Shown piece after piece: positions 32,877 through 44,570 of a DNA stretch of 64,000 nt (positions are counted from its first letter, which is position 1; each line of letters begins with the position of its first letter). Source of the stretch: Vitrella brassicaformis (lineage: Eukaryota > Sar > Vitrellaceae); assembly GCA_001179505.1 (NCBI GenBank), contig CDMY01000321.1, forward strand, positions 35,131 to 99,130, written 5' to 3'. The position numbers and the translations under genes were made by a program. The notes under the pieces are model-generated. The model made no database searches. It worked only from the letters and a program-made list of their open reading frames with translations, and was not told where the DNA came from.

Positions 32877-33151
32877 CTAGGTGGACGCGCGAGCGTGAAC
32901 AGGATTGCACGCAAACGTCGGTCGGTCTGTATGGGCGATGGATGGATGGATGGATGAGTTGCTCATGACTGACTGCTGCGTAGTGCGTCGCGTTGCTTGG
33001 GGGAGAGAGTGTTGATGTGTTGACTTGACGTGCGACGGACTGAGTGACTCGGTGGACGAACGGTAATATTTGTCTTGACGCTGGTCGATGCAGTCACACC
33101 GAGTTGCTAGACGACGCAGTTGCGTGCTGTGCCGCCGAACAAACCGTCGGA

Positions 33152-34460
33152 ATGGAAACGACCACACCACCTTTCGGTCATCTCGACTCTGAGCGTGCAA
33201 AAGAGGGAGAGGAGATAAGGATGGCCGAGGCGTCCCGTTCATCGGGCGCTCGGCTGGAGAGTGTTCCTTCCCAGACCCTGCAGCTGCATATCCGCCCCTT
33301 CTTCTCCCCCGCCGACTGCTCCGCCATCCGGCGGTCATGCCGCCTCGGCAGAGATCTCATCACCCGAGCCTTCATGCGTCGCCGCATCACCCGGTTCCTC
33401 GAGAACAAGCAGCTGCTCCGCCTTTTTGCCGTTGATGAGCCCACGCAGGAGGGCGGGATGCACCCGATGGCCTATTTGCTGGGCTTGATGTACGTGTTGG
33501 AGATGGCTGCCGCGGCGGAATGGCAGCTGTGGGAGGCCTGGCTGCGGACCATGCGCCACATCGGCGGCCTCACCGACACCCTGCCCATCCGCATCACCGC
33601 GGCCGACGTGCGGCAGGTGGCCTCCAAGGCTGCGTTCGACCGACAGCCGGCCAGCCTTAAGCAACTGATGCTGTTCGGCCACAAGCTGCGGGGCCGTGAC
33701 GGCAACCCCATGGCCGTCACGCCCCTCGACCAGCAGCGTCACGGCCGGGTGGGCGGGGCCGGCATCACGGTCTGCACGAAAGAGGATCTGCCGGCCGACC
33801 ATCCTTTCCGTGCATCGTACAAGTTGGAGGACCCTGTGTGCCGCGGTGAGGGCAGAGGGAGAGCCGAAAGAGGGACAGATGGATGGATGGATGGATGGAT
33901 GGATGGATGCCCTGTGTGTGTTGTGTGGTGGATGCAGTGGCTGGGTTGACGTACTCGTCCGTTATGGACGCCGTGGTTTGCTGGTATGCTCACTCGCAGA
34001 CAGACAGGCAGACAGGCAGATCCATAGCGCTTGTGTGTCCACTCTGTGTGTGTGTGTGTGTGTGTGCGTCGCAGGATGTTGCCCGAGGGCGAGACCGCCA
34101 AGGTGCACCGAGTGACCCGAAACACCATCCGGCAGCAACAGGCCGCGGGCATCGCGCGTGTGTCGAAGAGAGGAGAGGAGAGGAGGTGAGAGGCCATACA
34201 TGAACGAGCTCATCACCCAGGCCCCGCCCGTGTATGGCACACACACGGTGGCCTCCTACATCGACCGCAACAACAGGCGCAGCCGCGTCATCTTCCTCAA
34301 CGGCGGGGCGGAGAGCGACCCCTTCGCCAGCTACCTGCGCGTGACGCGGCGCCCCAACCACGCCATCATCGAACTCATGACGACCGAGGAGCCAGTGGCG
34401 ACCAACAACAACAACACCAACAACAGCAACGACACGGCGGGCAATGTGGGGGGGGCGTAG
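33152..34460 (+). CDS. Orphan protein, four exons
   Basis: Exons 33152-33845, 33938-33983, 34075-34159 and 34221-34460 join in phase, giving about 354 residues. The reading starts at METTTPPFGH; an upstream in-frame extension is possible. The body is helical, with LHIRPFFSPADCSAIRRSCR, LENKQLLRLFAVDEP, YLLGLMYVLEMAAAAEWQLW and GRDGNPMAVTP. The C-terminal exon reads APPVYGTHTVASYIDRNN and FASYLRVTRRPNHAIIELM, with an Asn-rich tail. The last intron (61 nt, GTGTCG donor) is needed to link the two frames. The hydrophobic LMYVLEMAAAA is too short for a sure membrane span. No family recognised. Confidence 0.6.
33880..33908 (+). repeat. (GGAT)n microsatellite inside an intron
   Basis: Seven GGAT units lie in the first intron of the orphan gene, a pattern shared with the introns near 18245 and 18460. 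Confidence 0.8.
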
Positions 34461-35867
34461 GCCACGCCATCACGGGCTAGACAGGCGTAGACGCGTTCCG
34501 CGGTGGCACGTGGCAGCGATGAAGTTGCCTGCCTGCCTGGCTGCCTGGGTAGATTGTGGTTAGATGGTGTCTAGCGTAGCTGGCTGGCTGAAAGGACTGC
34601 TTAGTTTTTGACTAACCATAAACGGCGCGATTGGAATGCTCGTCGCGAGTGCTGCCTGTCCGCCTGCCTGCCTGTTTATGTCATCCCCACGGTTGGGCTG
34701 CGTGACTGGAAGGGGTGAGGTCAGTAACCAATTGCCGTGTCTGTCTGTCTGTCTTTGTGGGGCATTTGGTATGTCGCTGTCTCTGTCCAAGCGACGAGTG
34801 CCGCCTGCATATTTGCGTATGGATGTCTGTCCATACCTTTCTGTGTGTGTGTGTCTATAAGACTCCTCACACTGTGAGTCAAAGCCCATCCATCTCTTTA
34901 ACACGGTCGGTCGCTTCATGCACTCACTCACACAAATGTGCGTCTGCCTTACCCACCACACACACACACGCAGACACAGACACAGACACGCTTTGCCCAC
35001 CGTGTCCCATGATGTGCGTCACGTTCGTGTAACACCCAAGAACCCCTTCGGCCACGGAGCGAGCCTGAGCCAAGCGGAAGGTCGAGCATAATGACCTAAC
35101 AGTCATGTCGGTGTGTCGGCATGACTGTTGGTGCATCGTCCCCACCCGCCGGATGGATGAGGCTAAGCTCCCAGACTACGGACTCACTCACAGACTTCAC
35201 GACTGTCTGTCTCTCTGTCGCGAATGAGGGAAGATTGTCTTGTCATTTCGTCATTACTCTGCCGCCTGCGTACTAACATTCGGAAAAGGCACACAAGACA
35301 CTCATACACACGACACGGATGTGGTGTGAGTGTGTGTGTGCGTGTGTGCATGTGCGTCAGGAAAAATGCCCGCAATTATACATATGAAGCTCGTCCCAGC
35401 CTGGCTGGGATGAGCTTCGCTGACTGCAGACCGCACACTATTAACGACGCACACACACGCAGAGACACACAACCATTACAGACACACAGAGAGAGAGGTG
35501 CCGTGTGTAGAGGTACACAGCCGGCCCGGCCCGTTTGGATGGATTCAATACATCACATTCATGGCAGCTGGCTGGCTTGGCTACACAACACAGACAGACA
35601 GACAGAGAGACAGAGGGGAGGGAGAAGGGGAAGAGAAGCGAGAATTGAGACGACACGCCGGCCGGGTAGCAATATATCACTCGTGAGAAATAGATAGACA
35701 GACAGACAGGTTGACCGCCGCTCTTATAATACACAGCTAGATGTATAGGTAAACAACAACAACAACAATACATTGCAGAAGAAACACGCGTACATACACA
35801 CACACACACACACATACGTACGTATTTCCCTGTCTCTGTCTCTCTCTGTCATTCATGAGTAGTCTGT
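34461..35867. repeat. Long convergent spacer with many short repeats
   Basis: 1.4 kb between two gene ends. It holds TCTG runs (34740-34755), CAGA runs (35585-35605, 35692-35709), an AC run (35797-35815), AAC repeats (35755-35768) and GTGT runs. A short inverted repeat, GCCTGGCTGGG/CCCAGCC, lies around 35395-35410. No coding region is supported. Confidence 0.55.
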
Positions 35868-38800
35868 CTAGTCGAGAACGAATCCCATGGAGAAGAGGAG
35901 AACATCAGGCCGCGAGTGGAGGTACACGTCCAGCGCCTGAAGCAACTCACTCAGCCCACCCCCCAAGCCGCCACCCCGTCGCTCCTTGCACACCGACCCC
36001 TTCCCCCCCACACCCACACCCGCACCAGCCACGCCCCCCTTGCCCTTGCTGCCCAGCTTCCCATCCGCCATGCTGTCCCTGTCGCTCTCGTCCGTCTGCC
36101 CACTCCTCCTCTTGTGGATGTCCGGGTCGGGGATGACCGCTGCTGACGGCGACCACGTCGGCTGCGGTATGTCTGCAGGCGCAAAGGGGTGCGAGGGGAT
36201 CTCAGGCGGATCCAAACCACCGGCCACCTGCTGCTGGTGCTGGTGCTGGTGCTGGTGTTTGTTGGGGTGGTAGGGCAACAGGAGCCGCGGCTTGCGCCCC
36301 TCCCTCCTGGCCTGATCGTTTTCGTTCCTCTGGTAGACGTCCATGCAGTTGTCCAGCTGCTCTTGCATCTTGTTGACCCACAGCTTGGCGTAGCCGTCGC
36401 TGTCGTGGAAGCGCCACGTGTGGGGGGCGTGGGGGGCCGACGAGCGGATGGTGAAGTCGCGCGTTGGGTGGGGGCCAAGGAAGACCGTGAACGGGCCGCC
36501 TGTGCGGAAACAAATGTCCTCCTGACCACCACACACACACACACACACAGAGTCAGGGATGTCTGTGTGTGGGTGTTTTGTGTTGTTCTGTTGTGTTGAG
36601 CTGACCACGAAGGCCATGTTGTTTGCGTCCATGATAATGAGCCTGGACCGGTCGGTGAGCATCAGGTACCGCGGGCAGGTGTCTCGATCTCGGCTGCTGG
36701 GGGGCTTTGGGGGCGCCCCGCCGTGGAGAGGTCTTGTGTCGGGGGAGGTGAGCAGCTGGCTCACATTGCCCGTCAGCACTACCGTCTCCTGCTTGCCCAA
36801 CACCCTGCATAACACACACAGACGCACACACACACACATACAGAGGCCCAGAGGCCGAGAGAGATGACGACCATAGGTGTGCACACGAGGCGTCCGTCCG
36901 TATGCGCGTCTGTGTCTACCTACTGCTTTCCGCTTTCCTTACTGTGAGATGGCGTCGGGCTCCCCCTCTTGTTCGCGTTCATCAGCACCTTCCTCCCTCT
37001 CTTTCTCACTCTCACTTCTCCAAAGGGCACTTTGTGCGGCGGGCGGCGGACCAGATCTCACCGGATGCTGAGGCAGCGCACCCTGCATCCACCAACACAA
37101 CACAACACAACACACGACACACGTCAAATCACGCAACCTGGGTGTGCCACTGCATGGGAGCCCACCGTATTTACCTGGAGTATGGGCGAGGGCGTCTTAG
37201 ACCCACACGGTTGGTTGAATCGTGGCGGCGGGCTCGACGGCGCCGACTGGCTGTCGACAGCTCCCGCATGGCCGCCTCTCCCAATGCCAATGCCCCCACT
37301 TGTCCTCTCCTTTCTTCTCCTGTGATCTCCTCCCTCGGCAGCAGAGCCGCTGCCAGCTCCACCCTGTCGGTCCCTCTCTTCGTCGGTGCTGTCGAATGGG
37401 GGCGGGTGAGAGGATGTGGGCGAGGCAGATGAGCCGCCCCACGAGTCGCCTCGCTCACGCACGGTGGCCAGCTCACAAGCGTGGGGGCGTGCTGACGCGT
37501 ACCGGGGAGACGCCCGGCGGAACAGCTGCAAATCGAAAGCACGCGTGTGTCTGCTGCTGCTGCTGCTGCTCTTCTCTGCTCACCTTTGGCGGCTCCACGG
37601 AGAGATTGCTGCTGGTGGCCGAGCTGTCCTGCGGCGCCTCCTGGATGGTCATCATGCCGCCGCCGCCGTGATGCGAGGCGGGCTGTGAGGGCGTGAAGGC
37701 AGGCGCCATGGGTGAGGGGAAGTCGTGGTCGGTGTGTGCGCCGTGCTGCCGGATGTGGTGCCGCAGGACACCGCCGAACGACTCGCCCAGCGATGGAGTG
37801 AACTCCAGGGCAGCTAAGGGGTCGACGGAGCTGCTGCTGTCGGCATGCCGGTTGCCTGGCGGCTGTGCGTGTCGACGCAAAAGATGCTCTGAGAGAGAGA
37901 GGGAGAGAGGGGCAACTCATGGGCAATGTGCTAGTGGGTGATGAGGAAGGTACCTATTTTAGGCGGTGTCTGTGCGGGTAGCGTGTCGAATTCCACGCCA
38001 TCGAAGAAGGGATGGCTCTTCAAACGGTCCATATCCTGACGATTGATGGACATTCACAGAAGCACACACACACACACACACGAGGAGAGTGCAAGCTCCC
38101 CAGCACCATTGGCCCTTCTTGTGTCTGTGTGTGTGTATGTGGTACCTTTGAGCCGAGCCTCCTCTGAGGGTCGACCACCAGCAGCTGACTCACCAAATCA
38201 CGAGCCACCGCCGGCATATCCTGACAGATGAGTGGATGCACCCACACACACACACACGCGTATATATTCCATTTTGGTTGCTGCGTGTCCTGGCTACAAA
38301 AGCTCGTACGTACATTTGGGAAGGCGATGTCACATCTGCATATTCGCTGGAAGGTGAGGAACTCGGTCTCGGCCTTGAACGGCGGGCAGCCAGCCAGCAT
38401 CTGATACAAGATGCAACCAAGCGCCCTGACACACACACATACACACACACACAGGCGGACACACACAGGCGGACACACACAGGCGGACAGACAGACAGAC
38501 AGACGTGGGAACCAATCGAGTGTCTTCCTCTTCCATTGCCGTGTGCGTCCTGACTCACCAGAGGTCTGACGGGTAGCTGGCGATGTCGTTGTCCTCGAGC
38601 ATCTCCGGCGACACATACTGCGCCGTGCCCACCCACGTGTTGGCCCGGGACCGCGGCTTCCTCACGGCCGGCGGCCGGCGGGACGGCACCACGGGCGACG
38701 ATGTCATGCTACTGTCGCCGCTGCGGGGCTGACCCGGACTCGCCTGACCCGTTTCTCGTGACGATGACGACCGGCTGCTGGATGAGGAGGGCGGGCCCTG

Positions 38801-39840
38801 CAAGGCAGGCGCGAAACACTTGGCGCCGTCAAAGTCAATCTGAGAGAGAAGCGGGGCAGGCAGAGTGGGCCAGATGCGTCTGGCTGTGGGTGGGCGTGGG
38901 TCTTCGGTGACTGACCAGCTTGAGGTGTCCGTTGTCGCCTATGAGCAAATTCTCCGGCTGATGAACAAACACGTTCAGGTCGTGCAGGGCCGGCTCCAGT
39001 GCACTGTCTATGCGGTCATTGGCTGACTGACTCGCTGACTGACTCACACACTGACTTTGAGGTCTCTGTGGGCGATTTGTTTCTCCCGTAGGTACTCGAG
39101 GACCTTGACCACCTCGGCCGCGTAGAACTGTGCCAGCTCGTAGGGCAGACGGCCCACGCGCTTGATCTGGTCGCCCAGGTCACCGCCCTTGGCCAGCTCC
39201 AGCACAAAGTAGAGGAAACGGTCATCCTGTGTGTAGCAATATGCAACACACGTACAAGCCACACATGTGGGCGTGTCGGCATACGCACCAGAGGGCCTCA
39301 GTGTAGTGTCTGTGTGCCCTCTCTCTCACACCTGGAAGGATGAGTATAGCTGGACGATGTTTGGGTGGTTGAGAGCGCTCAGGAGGCGCCGCTCCTGCAC
39401 CACCGATGCCTGCTTCTGCTGCTGAAGGATGTACCTGAATCAATCGTGGACACACACAACACATGCAACGGACGTGGGTGTGGCGACTTGACAAAGCAAA
39501 AGCTGCCTTGAACAGCGTCTGCGTGAAGGACTGGCCTGCCTCCTGCCTGCTCTGTTTCCTTGCTTCTCTCTGCCCCTGTGTGTCGTGCTGTGCTGTGCTC
39601 CTCCATGACTGACTGACCTCTTTTCCAGCACTTTGACGGCATACTCTTCGTTGGTCCTCTTATCTCGCGTCCGGTATACCTACAACAAACACAGTCGCAC
39701 GCGCCATACGCACACAAAGGCATCGCGCTGCCATTGACAACAAAGGCAGAAGTAATTTTCTCTCGCAGTCTTACCTTGCCGAGTGAGCCTTCGCCCAGCA
39801 AGCTGCCCAGTTCAAGGTCAGCACGTGAGCAAGACTCCAT
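35868..39840 (-). CDS. PDPK1: PDK1-type AGC protein kinase with PH domain
   Basis: Fourteen exons: 39840-39775, 39679-39618, 39434-39332, 39226-39056, 38957-38916, 38839-38559, 38425-38314, 38220-38146, 38035-37954, 37888-37584, 37525-37175, 37082-36943, 36804-36606 and 36521-35868; all phases agree. Motifs: LGSLLGEGSLGKV loop, YAVKVLEKR lysine, YFVLELAKGGDL, HRDLKPENLL, T-loop ANTWVGTAQYVSPEML, DLWALGCILYQMLAGCPPF, VDPQRRLGS, then QTPPK. These are PDK1 landmarks; the T-loop Thr aligns with human Ser241. DFG is replaced by DFD, and ~45 Ser/Pro-rich residues are inserted before the T-loop. About 270 disordered residues separate the kinase from a PH domain (YLMLTDRSRLIIMDANNMAF to LWVNKMQEQLDN), followed by a His/Gln/Gly-rich tail. 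PDK1 phosphorylates other AGC kinases at membranes. Confidence 0.9.
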
Positions 39841-39905
39841 CCCGCCCGCCCTCGGCTGCCAAGTTGGCGCAGCTATCCTTGTCGCACCATCCTCAGTACA
39901 GCATT

Positions 39906-39929
39906 CGGTTTCAGTGAGACTGCGAGCTT
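39906..39929 (+). promoter_or_regulatory. Candidate promoter element in the PDK1 divergent spacer
   Basis: CGGTTTCAGTGAGACTGCGA plus GCTT matches the shared element with the middle block missing. It lies between ATGs at 39840 (minus) and 40136 (plus). Confidence 0.35.
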
Positions 39930-40135
39930 TGCCCCGGGGGCCCCCCTAATTTTCGTTTTCTACGACACTGAAAGCCCTTGTTTGGAGCACTGCTGCTACT
40001 CCAATACTGGCTCCTTCTTGTGAAGTAGCGGGCAAAAACAGCTGGAACGAAAGGGCTGGAGACGGTGTGGAGCCTGCCGAGTGCGGCGGGTAGTGTGATT
40101 TCCTGTGGGTTGTTGGTTGCTGCGTTGGCGTCGGC

Positions 40136-43100
40136 ATGGGTCAGATACTGAGTGACCACCGGTCCACCTACGCCCGCACCAACCTCCCCCCTGCAATGGA
40201 GGTGCTGGCCAACTGGGGATTCGACAAGACACTCAAGGTAGGTAACTACATGCTTGCAAACATACAGCCATGCATCCAAACGGACGAACCAATGTTCTCT
40301 GTCTCTCATGTGGCGTCTCCCTCTCTGTGTGTCAAGGCGTACACGGCGTTCCTTGCGCTGCCTCAGAAAGGGTTTGCCACGAGTCCTGCCAAGGCCCAGG
40401 AGGTGCTGGGTCTGCACAGCAAGGCGCATGCCGACGGCGTGTGGCGTGTGCTCGACCCCAGGAACAGGGGAACCGTCTTCATGGACGAGGTTAACAAGAC
40501 AAGATGGGCCGCATTGTCACCCACCGGTCCGTCCGGTGTGTGTTTGTCGGTCACTCACATCAGGTGTTTGTGCTGATAGTACTGTTGAGCGTCATGCACA
40601 AGAAGACCAAGCTCGTGCTGCTCTTCTCCATGTTTGACTTCAACGGCGACGAGACCATTCGCGAAGCCGAGTACTTCTGCCTCCTCAAGGCGCTTTTCAG
40701 GGGCCTCGCGCGCGTCTACGGCCGCCCCATCCCACACATCTCGTCACTGGAGCCCATCTGCCTCAAGTCCTTTGACGAAATCGACTCCTCCATCACACGC
40801 GACAGGATCATCTCCCTGGATGAATTCACTTCCTTCCTGACGGGCCCACATGCGAGGCTGGAGAAGGTGTTCCTGGGCTTCAACTTGGAGGGAACGGACA
40901 GCCTGGTGCTGCCCAAGTCGCTGGTGCTCCAGCGGTCGGATGTGGGGAGACGGAGCTTCCTTAACCACCTGGTGCAGGTGGACCAGCTGCTGTACAACCA
41001 TAGAGACAGGTAGGCTGCTTGGGGTCTTGCTGATCCATCAGTCCATTCCATCCAGCCTTTCGTATATGTGTGGTGCAGGATGGTGAACGATCGCGTCCGC
41101 TTGACTGACCTCTTGGCTGCGAGCATCGAGCTGGCCGAACACGCAGCGGAGATCCTGCAGGACGTCCACAATGCACTCGTATACGACAGGTGAGAACACT
41201 CCTCCTTCCAACCTTCCCCCAACAAGCCGGGAGTCTGCCTGTGTCTGTGTCTGTGTCTGTGTGTCGTGCAGGTCTGTTCGGCTGTCCCAAGGTGTGTACC
41301 TGGAGTGCGCCGCCCGTCAGGCCCACCACAAGCGGCCGTCCCTCTTTGCGCAGCAGCACGAGACACACCACTGGATGGACGCAATGTCGCCGGCGGACAA
41401 CAAGAAGGGGTCTTCCAGCCCTGGCGGTGCAGGGGGGCAGACGCCGGACGTTGAGCGGGTGTTCATACCCACGCACGCCGCCGCAGAATACAAGGCAGGC
41501 AATACACAGAACAGAGAAGGAGGCATGAGTGGGTTGATTGATGTGTGGGTCTCCTCCTTTTCTTCGTTCCTTCGTTGTGTCCACTCCACAGGTGCAGCAG
41601 ATGGTGTTGGATCAGATGACGCTGATCTACCCCGACCTGACGGTGGTGGGCCAGGCGCCCGATAGGGCGTTGCAGAGCCCGGCCGTCGCCAGCGAGCTCG
41701 AGAAGACACTCAGCACCAAGATACATGGACGAGCGGTGAGAGAAAGCAGACAGACAGACAGACACGCTGGCTGTGGATATATTGCATTCGGGAGTGAATG
41801 TGCGTATTTGTCTGTGTCAGTTGTGTGGGGGCGGCGAGATCCGCATCACTGTCAACCACATAGAGGACCTTTCGCTCGCTCCAGAGGACGACATCGATCC
41901 GCTACGTGACCCTTTTGTGCAAATCGACGTCGTACACGGACACCCTGGTAACCCTCGCACACACGCAGAGAGGAAGCGGCGAGCGTCCATCGCGGTCATG
42001 CGCGCATCTGTGGACAGATGCTCTCAACCTGAGCACAGTCCCGATGCAGCCGGCTGCGGCTGCCGCTGCTGCTGCTGCTGCTGCGGCCCCCCTGTCCTTG
42101 TCAGAGGAGCCCATGACTGCAGGTGGTGCCGGGCGCAGGGCGCCCCTCACATCTCGCACCGCCTCGGGCAATGTCAGCCGGCAGGGCAGCCGACAGATGA
42201 CCAAACAGGGCAGCCGAGACAGCACCGATGGCCGGCCCCGCACCACGAGGCGAGCCAGCCACGACGGCCCACCTGCGTCTCAGAGGGGAAGGCGGCTGAG
42301 CCACGACCAGGCGTCCTACAGCCGGCAGTCGTCCATCACGTCGGCAGCAGCAGCAGCAGCAGCAGCATCGTCGCGAAGGCAGCGGCGGGCCAACACGGGT
42401 GAGAGGCTGATGATGCTTGAGGGGGTGGACGTGCCGCCGGAAAGGGTGTGGAATGGGCGGCTGGGGGTGAGTTACATGAGGGGCGGGGAGAGCGTGCCGG
42501 GGGACACTGTCGCAGGGGTGGCCACGGCAAAGTGCAAACAATCCGCCAGCCCCAGTGAGTGAGGGGCTCTCAAGGGGAGTTTTTTTTTTATGGGGTGTGT
42601 GTACTTCAGGTTGGCATGAGGACTTGACGCTGCGTCTAGAGGAGATCAAAGAGGTGCACTACCTGAGCTTTGCCGTGTTTGCCTACGCTCCAAACGGCGT
42701 CATCCACTGTCTTGGCAGGGTCAGTCAGTCAGCGCTCACCACGCTGTGTGCATATGGCACATATTTTGTACGTGCCATGGTATCTATCCATCAGAGTGTA
42801 TTGGGGATGCGGGATTTGATTCGCTACACCGGCGAGGATGAGACAGACATCGAGCTGAAGCTCAACACGCCTCCAGAACGAGTGAGTGAGTGGGCGGTTG
42901 GCCAGACAGACAGGCATTTATTCGTGCATCCCTATCTCGCCCCGATTCCTTGCAGAGCGTGCTTGTGAGCACTCAGAGTGCCAAGCTCTTCTGCTCGGTG
43001 GCTTTCCGTCCAGACGACCCGCAGTCCTTCCTGCAAGTGAAGCAAAAGACACAAGACACCCACCCCTTTGTTCCATATCTATCTTTGCCCATGCACATGT

Positions 43101-44570
43101 TCAGGTGAATGTGGGCCGCCTGTCAGCCCTCGACTACAGCGTCAAGCCCTTCTACAGCATCAACGACATCATCCTCTTCATCGCACCACTCCAACACACT
43201 GCAGCCTTCGATGCAGTTCCCTCAGACGGCCAGCAGCACCCCAACAAAGCCCTCTCGGGCGAGGCCATCCCCACCCCAGCCGACATCCTAGGCGGCGGGA
43301 CCATCGTCATGGGCCAGGGGCAGCCCTCCCTCACTCCCGGCACACGCAGGCTGTCCCTGGACTCGCACACCAACAGCACGGCGTCTTTGATCAAGGAGGA
43401 GCTGCGGTACTGTACCACGAGTATCGGTGTGGCCGCCAAGGGGCAGCCCGTGTGCGGCGTGGTGTACTTCCCTTTTGCGCGAGACATGAGTGTGGCGGGG
43501 CTGGGTGAGTATGGGGTGCTCAGCAGCCGACTGCTGACGGACACAAGCATCAGCCAGATGCCTTTCCTCAGCCAAATCAGAGAGGAGGGTGGGCAGCAGG
43601 GAGCCACAGTGGGGGGGCCAGGGGAGGGGGGAGACCGGAGGGAGCAGGCCGCCATGACGGTCAATGCTGAGATGGTGAGCAGTGTGGGAGAGAGTGACAA
43701 GATACGTTGATCACATCGCGATGCTTGGTTTTCGCCCGCGTGCAGCACATGATGAAGACGGTGGATCGGCCTCCGGATCGCCTGGCTGTGCGCCTTGTCG
43801 GCGCCAGCAGGAATGACCAGCTGCCTGTACCTTACCAGTAAGTGAGTTGCCAGACAGGTATATGAGACATGAAACGCATGACCTCGGTCTCACTTGTCTG
43901 TGTCTGTAGGCGGCTGTTGGACATTCTGGAGCCTTCTCAGGTATGTCCGGCCCCGCCGGGCACTGCAGCAGCCGCCGCCACCTCCAGCCGCGCCATCAGG
44001 CACATCCCCTCGTCAACGTCGTCTAACTACTCGGCCAGCATCAGCGAGCATCTGCATGAGATCGCACAGTTCAGGGCGTCCAACGTGCCGCCATCTCTCG
44101 GAGAGAGCATGGTCGCCACAATCAAGGGGTAAGGAAGACGGCCCGTGTTCTGGTCACAATGGATGGATGCGCGTCTCTCTTTCTCTTCCCCTTTCTCTCA
44201 GGACGGCGGATCTGTGCATATCGGTTCCTGGTGGCGGTGTGGCCAAGCCGGGGAGGCAGACGAGCCCCATTGACGAAGACGATGAAGACATGAGGGGCTG
44301 CTGGAAGTGGGACTTCTGCGCAGCGGACGCCATTCTCAGAGCTACCGGGGGCGGCATACTTAACCAGAAGGTGCGCCTGCCGCCAATACGGGCGGAAACA
44401 CGGCACTTGCATTCGGTGTCTCTCTTGTACACCTGTTTGTGTAGGGTGATTTGTTGTCGTACGGTGACGAAGAGCCGGCCTACACCGGCTCGGTTGTGTG
44501 TGCGGGGACCCCCCAGCATCTGGACCGATGCCAGCAGCAGCTCAAACTTGAGAGCATCCGATTCGCGTGA
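40136..44570 (+). CDS. EF-hand-like / C2 / degenerate inositol-monophosphatase fusion protein
   Basis: Sixteen exons: 40136-40237, 40337-40499, 40564-41009, 41079-41189, 41272-41494, 41592-41735, 41821-41947, 42018-42554, 42610-42719, 42795-42881, 42956-43036, 43105-43674, 43746-43837, 43910-44128, 44202-44370 and 44445-44570. The start MGQILSDHRS allows N-myristoylation. Exon 3 resembles a calcineurin-B-like EF-hand region (FSMFDFNGDETIREAEY). From LTDLLAASIELAEHAAEILQ the BPNT/IMPase fold begins (YPDLTVVGQAPD). It is interrupted by a C2-like domain (IRITVNHIEDLSL, DPFVQIDVV, LSFAVFAYAP, LGMRDLIRYTGEDETDIELK) with a Ser/Arg-rich insert. It resumes with TTSIGVAAKGQPVCGVVYFP and KWDFCAADAILRATGG. 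Most metal ligands are lost. The intron after 41494 uses GC. A stop just inside the 41010 donor means a two-gene reading is possible. Confidence 0.72.
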
